A stretch of DNA of 64,000 nucleotides, taken from the NCBI GenBank assembly GCA_903813345.2, contig CAIIXF020000008.1, positions 12,551,278 to 12,615,277 on the forward strand. Direction: 5' to 3'. The translations under genes and the position numbers were made by a program. Below are positions 53,401 to 62,400 of the stretch, piece by piece. Source of the DNA: Owenia fusiformis (taxonomy: Eukaryota; Annelida; Polychaeta; Sabellida; Oweniidae). How positions within the stretch are numbered: the first letter of the stretch is position 1; every line of letters starts with the position of its first letter. The notes below the pieces were generated by a model. That model did not search any database. It was not told the DNA's origin and worked only from the letters and a program-made list of their open reading frames with translations.

Positions 53401-56400
53401 CATCTTCCTCAGCAAAGATAAACGATTGGTCAACTTATCAGACAATGTCTGCAACTGAAATGAAACAATATTAACTTTTTATTGCTAATTTCTCTACTAA
53501 TGAACTGTATTTTTGAATTAAATTTCCCTTTAAGATCCAAATACTGCGATTCGATAAATCCAACTCTGGGTAATTGGTATCTACAATTTTTCTGTTTCTT
53601 GAATAAATAATACGCAATGCCTCCAAGTAGATCAATGCTATATTTTACCTGTTCTGTCGAGGCTGATTTAACATGTGCAAACATTGGAGGGTTACACTTT
53701 GACAGCTCAGCAACCATCTGCTCATTAGCATTCTGGATACTGAAAATACAAAAACCATGCTACAGAGTGAGATCATATATAGGACCATCATAGGATCTGT
53801 TATGTTGGGTCAGTTTTCCCTAAGGAAATACTATACTCCCAGTAATTTTCGCGTGCTACTATATTTCGCGCTTTTCGCGAGTTTTGGAAGATTCACAAAA
53901 TATAATAGCTGCAAAATTCAAAAAGTTCTAATTCGCGAAATATAATAGTCGCAAAATGCCTAAGAATTCATTTCACTCAATGTTGATGATAGCTTCGTCC
54001 AGTATTGGGCGATAAAAGGTTGGGAGGTTACTGTATTTTTACATTCGGATTCTAAAGATCATCATTAAATGAACATTCTCATAAAATTGCTCAAGATGAA
54101 GGGTAATCACGGCTGATAATGAAATGGAAAGCGTGGAAACCCACTATAACTCTAAAAACATACATAAAGTAATCGCCAACCTAAATAAAAGAACCAAGAC
54201 ACATTTTGAGAACTCAACTACCGCGAAAATTAGTAGCCGCAAAATTTCAAGAAAATTAGCGAAATATAATATCCACGAAATTTCAAAATTGCAATAGTGC
54301 GAAAATATAATATTGTCAAATATGAGTGTGAGTACAGTATTTGCATTTCCCTCTGGATAAATCCTGTATCTAATCCCAGTGCATAATTAGAGGTTATGTC
54401 ACTATCGTTGCATATATGCCCGAGGGTTTCAGTGATATATAGCCCGACCTTGGGAGGGACATTGATCACTGAGAACCCAGGGCATATGTCACGTGCAACT
54501 ATAGTGACATAAACGATTTATAACATACCTATGATGATCAAGTCTGGTCAGAGAGTACCGTTTTCTTGACTAGCAATGGTTCGGAAATGATGATTTATTC
54601 CCATGTTTATATCTTACGAATGTATGAGTCAATTTGACCTAGGCCTAATGTATGACGTAGTCCCAGCCCTTGACCAATCAGAAAGTTAGCGGGCACGGGC
54701 TTTTTAAAAGTTATATTGGCCCGCTGTCTTGTGAACAGTTTACACTATACATCATCATAGGTATGTTATAATCCTTTTTATTCCACATTTAGTGATGTTA
54801 TAGGTAAATCACACTTACAGTTTTGCCTTCTCTTCCAATTCTTTACAGTATGTGGAATAGATCTCTTGTTGTGGCTTCACTATAGACATTATATTTAGGC
54901 AATCTGACATAGTCTCTGGAACAGCTCCCTGATGAAATAAAAATGAACTCATTATATTTAGGCAATCTGACATAGTCTCTGGAACAGCTCCCTGTTGAAG
55001 TAAAATTGAACTCATTATATTTAGGCAATCTGACATAGTCTCTGGAACAGCTCCCTGTTGAAGTAAAATGAACTCATTATATTTAGGCCCTGATGAAATA
55101 AAAATGAACTCATTATATTTAGGCAATCTGACATAGTCTCTGGAACAGCTCCCTGTTGAAGTAAAATTGAACTCATTATATTTAGGCAATCTGACATAGT
55201 CTCTGGAACAGCTCCCTGTTGAGGTAAAATTGAACTAATTATATTTAGGCAATCTGACATAGTCTCTGGAACAGCTCCCTGTTGAAGTAAAATTGAACTC
55301 ATTATATTTAGGCAATCTGACATAGTCTCTGGAACAGCTCCCTGTTGAAGTAAAATTGAACTCATTATATTTAGGCAATCTGACATAGTCTCTGGAACAG
55401 CTCCCTGTTGAAGTAAAATTGAACTCATTATATTTAGGCAATCTGACATAGTCTCTGGAACAGCTCCCTGTTGAAGTAAAATTGAACTCATTATATTTAG
55501 GCAATTTGACATAGTCTCTGGAACAGCTCCCTGTTGAAGTAAATATGAACCAATTATAGTACAATGTTTGACCTTTTTAATGCCATACATAATTGTAATA
55601 CACATGTACTATATTTATTTGTAATAAAATCTCAAATGAAATGAAAATAAGGCATTGACATGCAAAATGTCACCACCTGCCATTTGTTACAGATGCCAAA
55701 CACTGACTGCCAAATCCTGTCCACAAAAAAAGTTGGAGACTATAACATGTCACCTCTTGTGGTGGTGACATAATAAAATATTTAAGTGTCACAGGGTTTA
55801 CAGAATACCATAATTGTTTAATAGTCAAATTGCAAAAAGACGCCAGCTGATGAGGGCTTATGAGACACTAAAGCATTGTTAAAATTATTTTGTGCCATTT
55901 TCACTCTAAGTTAACACATTTGACTTAGACTCAAAGGGGTAGATAGTTAGTATCAGACCTCCCAGAATTATGCAGGCAAAAAATTGAAATTATGCAACAT
56001 GTTTTGAGTACAGGTTCAATCTGTATAACATGAGTGTGCAGTTATGCTATATAGTATGCATGCTGGGGCTGCTGGCCTTCATTATACTCACTTGTATAGG
56101 TGTGATACTATATCTACTGGCTTGCTGATCAGGGATATCTAGCTGCACATTCAATGTTGACAGGAACTCCTCCACACTAAGGTTCATGTCCATGTTGAAC
56201 ACATTATCAGACTGAAAGTAACAATGTATCATCATTGCATGTGTAGCTCAGTGGAATAGCATGTACCATGTTGATTAATAGGGCAAATAGGCAATATTAC
56301 TTCGTTGCATTATATTAAAAAATCCAGGGTTTTTGACTGAGTGGACTTATGACAACAACCCAGGCTGTAATGTCTATTTGTCTCTAGGAATTAGTGCAAA

Positions 56401-59400
56401 CATTCTTGTGTTCTCTCACCTTTTTGGCTAACTCTAATAACACGTAACTTTGATTCACAACAAAAACAAATATCAGCCTTTGTTCAGATTTCCTTACAAC
56501 AGAATTTATGTTCGATTTCAAACAAAACTTTCAAATTATTTTTCAAAATACCTGGTGAGTGAATTCAATACCCTGCTATAAATGTACTTATACAAGGGTT
56601 GATAAATAACCTACTTTGTCTGCCTCAGTTGGTGATAGCTGTGCCAGTTTATCATGGGTGGAACCAATCTCCTTGGAGCCAGTATTCTCTGTAGATTCTA
56701 TTGTTTGAGCATCTTCTGTTGTCATAGTAACAGCACCAACTGGTTCAGAGCTGAATCAGAATTACAGTCTCTAAATATATGATACAATAGAATACAATAC
56801 AATAAAATATAATACCATATCAGCCACAACAATGCTTTTAATAATAATTTCAAACAAAACATTAACATGCAAAAGTCACCACCTGGACACCGACCACCAA
56901 ATGCTGACAGCCATACACCAACTGCCAAACACCAACACCATCCACAAAAAAGTTTGAGACTATAACAATATGTCACCACTTGTGGTGGTAAAGACATAAC
57001 ACAGTCATAAATATCAAACTTTGAAGTTGAACAGGTAAGCAGTTTTTCTGGAATTTTTATGACAAGAATTGATTCATGTAGCGCCCACCTGCAGACCCAC
57101 CCATCAGCACAAGATGACGACAATAAAGCACTTTTTCAGATTGTGATAAAAGATAAAGAATATGTCACCACTTTTTGGTGGTGACATAATATATTACTCT
57201 GTTACTTACACATCAGCTTTATTTGACAGGTCCCTAACTGACATATCCCCGTGTAAAATGTCCTCACTTTGTGACAGGTCCCCTCTTAGTGACGTATCTG
57301 TCAAATTGTCTTTTTCATTTAGTCTGTCATTGACCTCCTTTAGCAAGTACTGGGTGTCTAGTCTAGACCTACAATTATAATTTCATGAAAAGATTAGTTA
57401 ATATTAACATTGTGGAAAGAGTTTCAAAACAATTGTTGATACGTGTTCAACTTTAAATAGTCATAGCTAAAATAAATTAGACATAGATGTAGATAATTTC
57501 TAGTAGACTGAAATATAAACACTAAGTAGTCTAAATGTGAGGAAGTTAAATTCGATTTTTATGATGTCACATTGTCTTAGTGACGTCATTAAACCTTGTA
57601 ATACACAGAAATAAACATTGTCAAACATTGAAATCACTTAACCAACTAAATAAATGATGTCGAATGATGCATTTTTAGTAATAAAACAAAAATAAAATTA
57701 GATTACCCAAAACAAAAAAAACTTGATCTTTAATATAATATGAATGCCACTTACTTATTTGAAACATTATGATCTGTGTCTTCCCCAATCTGTTTTAGTA
57801 AATACTGGGTGTCAATCCTTGACCTAAAAATAAAAATAACATTTCAAGAAAGAGTAACAGAGTGATTCAATTCATTCACAGAATCTTCTGCATAACCTGA
57901 TAACTGATCCTACAAATGGCAATGAGCTCACAAAGTTGAACAAAACTTTTGTGCAATATGTGAACAAAAATTTGTAAATACTTGATATTATATACAAAAA
58001 GTATTATTCCATGATTGCACAAATATCACGAGAGGATAAGATATCAAAGGACGATTCTCGGTTTGGAGAACGAAGTTCATCAATCTAAATGAGCATTATC
58101 CCTGCTTCGGACAAATTTGATTTTTTTACATAACATAGATTTGAGTGTCTTCTTTTGAATAGTCATAATTTAATTTGGGTAATATTTCTAGATTTTTCGC
58201 CAAAAAAATATTAGCGCAGCACACTGATGAACTTCTTTCCTCAAATCGAGACTTGTATTTTATTGAATCGGTCTAATTGAGCGTTATCCCTGCTTCAGAC
58301 CAAGTTGTTATTTTTACATCTTGTAGATTTAAATGTCTTCTTTTGAATATTCATAATTTAATATGGGTAATATTTCTATATTTTTCATGAAAAAAATTAT
58401 TAGCCCAGGAGACTGTTCTCCAAACCGAGAATCGTCCTTTTAGCAAAAAATCCCCAAGCCATCAAATATCACTCCTTAAAAAGTGATATCCGATATTATT
58501 CCATAGTTAGCATGATATTCATAGGATAACATGTGAAAATAAAAACGGTATTTTTTGTAATCCGTTGTAAAATATGATATTTTTGACAAATTTTCACTTA
58601 ACCATAGCATACAGTTTTTTAGCCATGACATACAGCGCCGTATGCAATGGTTTATGGATTTTTGCTACTTCAGACTCAAAACGAGGCTAAGTGTCAACAT
58701 CGCCGGATTGTTTGGAAAATTCGAATTAAATCACTTAATTTCATATCCTATGATTTATGCGTGATATGATTTTAATCCACTCATGGATATTGATATCTGC
58801 ACTCTCTCGCTACGCTGGCTCGTGCAGATATCATATCCATTCGTGGATAAAAAACAATTATCACTCATAAATCATAGGATATCCTCTATATATCAAAAGT
58901 GATATACAATGATTTCTACTTTTTTATTAATTCTGCAAAATGATAATTTCAAAATTTTCATTTTTATCTGATTGCTCAATGTTCACTGGGAAATCATGAA
59001 GATATATCAATATCCACTGTAAATGATAATATCATCGTCTTAAGATTATTGATAACCATTACCAATGACTTGATACTTACTTGGAGAGTTCACCAGGAGC
59101 TTCAGCCATGAGAAGATGATGTGTGTCTAGGTTGCCACTGTTGGTAATGCTATGATCAAACTCTGGCATCTTTTCATCTAATATACCAGAAACACATGAT
59201 GAGACATGGAACGTGCTGCTCAGATGGCGTGATCTGTTCATTGCGGGAGCTCCTGTTTATTATAAGTAAATTTCCATTTGAATTAGGAAGATCAGTAATT
59301 GTGAAATCATGGACCAAACATCTTAGAGTAAAATGAACAAGGCATTAACATGCAAAATGTCACCACTTGCCATTTGCCATTTGTTACAGATGCTGACTGC

Positions 59401-62400
59401 CGAAAATCAGTGTGTTCAAAAGTTTTGGAATTTAGAAGTCAAGAGTTCAGAGAGTGTCTGCTACCAATAGCCTATAGGCATAACAGGTAGTTTAATTTAG
59501 GTCAACAGATTTAGGAATTAAGACTAAGGACTTCAGAACTCACAATGTTCAGTAATGCACAACATTTTACAATTATATTATTTCCTTGAAATCATATCAG
59601 CAATGCTCTCTATGTTCAACCATGTACACGATTACATAGATCAGACTCATATTACTTACCATCAACAGTTGCAGCATCAACAGCTGTCATTGGTTTCACA
59701 ACATCTAAACTCTTAAAAGCATCCTCTGCATAGTCAGGTAGTGCGTCATTATTTGCCAAGACAGAGTCCTCAAGTACTGTGGCAGGCTCAGCAGATTTGA
59801 TGGAACCAGCAGTGTTGATTTCATGCAGAGACTTGAAGGCATCTTCAGCATAGTCTTGAACAGACATGGCTATGGAGCTATCAGTATGATCTGAGGTGAT
59901 ACTACTGTGTTTTAATACTGAGACTCCAGGTGTATTCACAGAGAAAGTTGTGTCCCGATGCTCTACTGATTTGGAGCTTGTATTTTCAGTTGGTTTGCCC
60001 ATAAGTGATTGTTCAATATGGGTATTGTTTGCTTCAACATGGGTATTGTTTGCTTCAACATGGGCATTACTTCCTTTAACATAGGTGTTGTTTGCTTCAA
60101 TATGGGCATTACTTCCTTTAATGTAGGTGTTGTTTGCTTCAGTATGGCCAGTACTTCCTTTAATGTAGGTGTTATTAGCTTCAATATGGGCATTACTTGC
60201 TTCAATGTGGGCTTCACTTCCTCCAATGTGAGTGTTATTTGCTTCTATATGAGCATTGATATTAAGAGGAATAGCTTCAGTCATTTCCATGTCAAGACCA
60301 CCACTAGTCTTGTTGTGATTTTCTAGTTTTTCTGGAGAGGTTCCTGTAGGTGTCTCCAAGGAAGTTTGAATTTTCCCAGTGAATGCTTGGGTCATTTCCA
60401 TATCAAATCCACCAACATTTGTCCTATCAAATATCTGTGTCTTATCATTTGTGTGTGTTGTGTTAGTTGTTGGTTTCACTCCATGTGATTGTATGTTTGC
60501 AGTAACAGCTTGGGTCATTTCCATATCAAATCCACCAACAGTTGTCCTATCAAATATCTGTGTCTTATCATTTGTGTGTGTTGTGTTAGTTGTTGGTTTC
60601 ACTCCATGTGATTGTATGTTTGCAGTAACAGCTTGGGTCATTTCCATATCAAACCCTCCTAAAGAAGTTTTGTCTAAACCATTACATTCATCATTTGCCT
60701 CATGCTTCTCTGTTGGTTTGGTGATATCCATATCAAAGTCATCTACACTAGTTTTCTCAAATTCCGAGGTTTTATCAATTTTCTTGGGAATCTCTAGATC
60801 TGTCTGGATGTTTCCAGTGACAGCTTGGGTCATTTCCATATCGAATCCACCAACAGTTGTCCTGTCAAATATCTGTGTTTTATCATCTGTCTGGATGTTT
60901 CCAGTAAAGGCCTGAGTCATTTCCATGTCCATACCTCCAACAGAAGTTCTGTTTAGTCTCCTGTTTCTGGCTTTAGACTTGGGTATCTGGAGGTCAACTT
61001 GAATGTTCCCTGTTATAGCTTGGGTGAAGTCCATGTCAAATCCACCATCTGAGGTTCTGTTAAAAATTGTTGTTTTGTCAGGTAGTTCTGTTGGAGTGTC
61101 ATCCATGGTATTCAGAGCTGTTGGTTTATCCTTATCAGCCTCAGTGAGTTCACTTGTTGTTTTTATGAATGCAGGAATAGCCTCAGTCATCTCCATGTCT
61201 CCTCCTAGTGCTGATTTATCAAATATGGCTGTCTTATCAGGAGTATCTGGTATAGCAGTAGTGTTAGGCTTGGTAGCTTGCCATCCTTTAACATTTGATT
61301 CAGTTGGCTTACTGTTGAGAAGGTCACCAACACATGCAGTAAACTCCATTTGGTCATCTTCGGTAAATAATTTAGTTGCATCGAACCTTGACTTTTTAGC
61401 AGTATCTATACCCCCAACACAGGTGGTAAAGTCCATGGTATCAGTTTTTCCTCCTAAGGAAGCTCTCGCTCTATTTAATGTCTTTTTCAAGCGTTCAACA
61501 GGATTCAACTCCTTGTTTGGGTCATTTACAGCTATACCTCCTACACACGTTGTGAAATCCATTGCTTCTGTATGATCGTTATCAAAATTACATGCAATCG
61601 ATGAGCGTCTTTTCTTCGCCTTAGCCAGCAGTTTTTGGACAGGTCCTAATTTTTCCTCAGTTAGGGTTGGTTCATCTGGTGCATTGGTGGCAACTTCAGC
61701 AGGTGGAGCTTTAAATTGAATGGTGTGGTCAATGGGGTCTATGTTACCTACATGGATGGCTTGGGAGACAGGTAGCGTTTGATCTTCACTACTAAAGCTA
61801 CCCTGCTTGAAGCTTATTACATTATCATCCATAGATTCATTGAGGCTGGATTCAAGCACAGGCTGTGGAGATACAGCATCAACAGCTGTGACTTGATTGG
61901 GTATTTCTTCAGGTTGTGATTCAGAAACAACATTGTCTGGCTCAGGATTAACATGAATGGTCTGATCTTGGTTGGGTTTCACAGATATAGCCTGTGAGAT
62001 TGGAACTGTGAAGTCCATTTGGGCAGTATCATCAAACACATTATCTGTTGTTATATCTGGAACATTCAGAGTGGTCTGAGTTATACTCCCAACACAAGTA
62101 AAGTCCATCATTGGACCATTTTCAAAAAGTTGTGTCTTCTGCGAATCATTCTGAGAAACTTTACCAATGAAATCATTTTGACAAGCAGTCATCTCCATAT
62201 CATTATCGCTAGAACTCGATCTTGTTTTCTGGACCTCGCCTAGATTGATTTTGGTTTGGAAGGTAGAGTTATTGGTGGACTTCATGAGATTGTTAAGAAA
62301 GGTCCCAGAATCAATTTGAGCTGAAGGGGGACCTACAGTTGTATCCATCAGTCCACCTTGACAAGTTGTGAATTCCATTTGATTTGTATCTTCTTCATTA

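Larger units (their letters stand above)
55640..57190. repeat. Scattered GTCACCAC hairpin repeats in KNL1 introns
   Basis: Copies at about 55655-55775, 56865-57000 and 57155-57190 (and one at about 59345-59400) share CATGCAAAATGTCACCAC, a 'GACTGCCAAA' stretch and GTGGTGACATAAT. GTCACCAC/GTGGTGAC forms a short hairpin. They are intronic, between exons 5 and 8 and 2 and 3. Confidence 0.7.

Noticed and set aside
54815-55605. Open frames of 109-194 codons through the 63-bp array as a separate repeat protein
   Set aside because: All frames are open because the unit is 63 bp and lacks stops; only the last 36 codons chain with KNL1 exons. The in-frame extension is reported as a splicing possibility instead.
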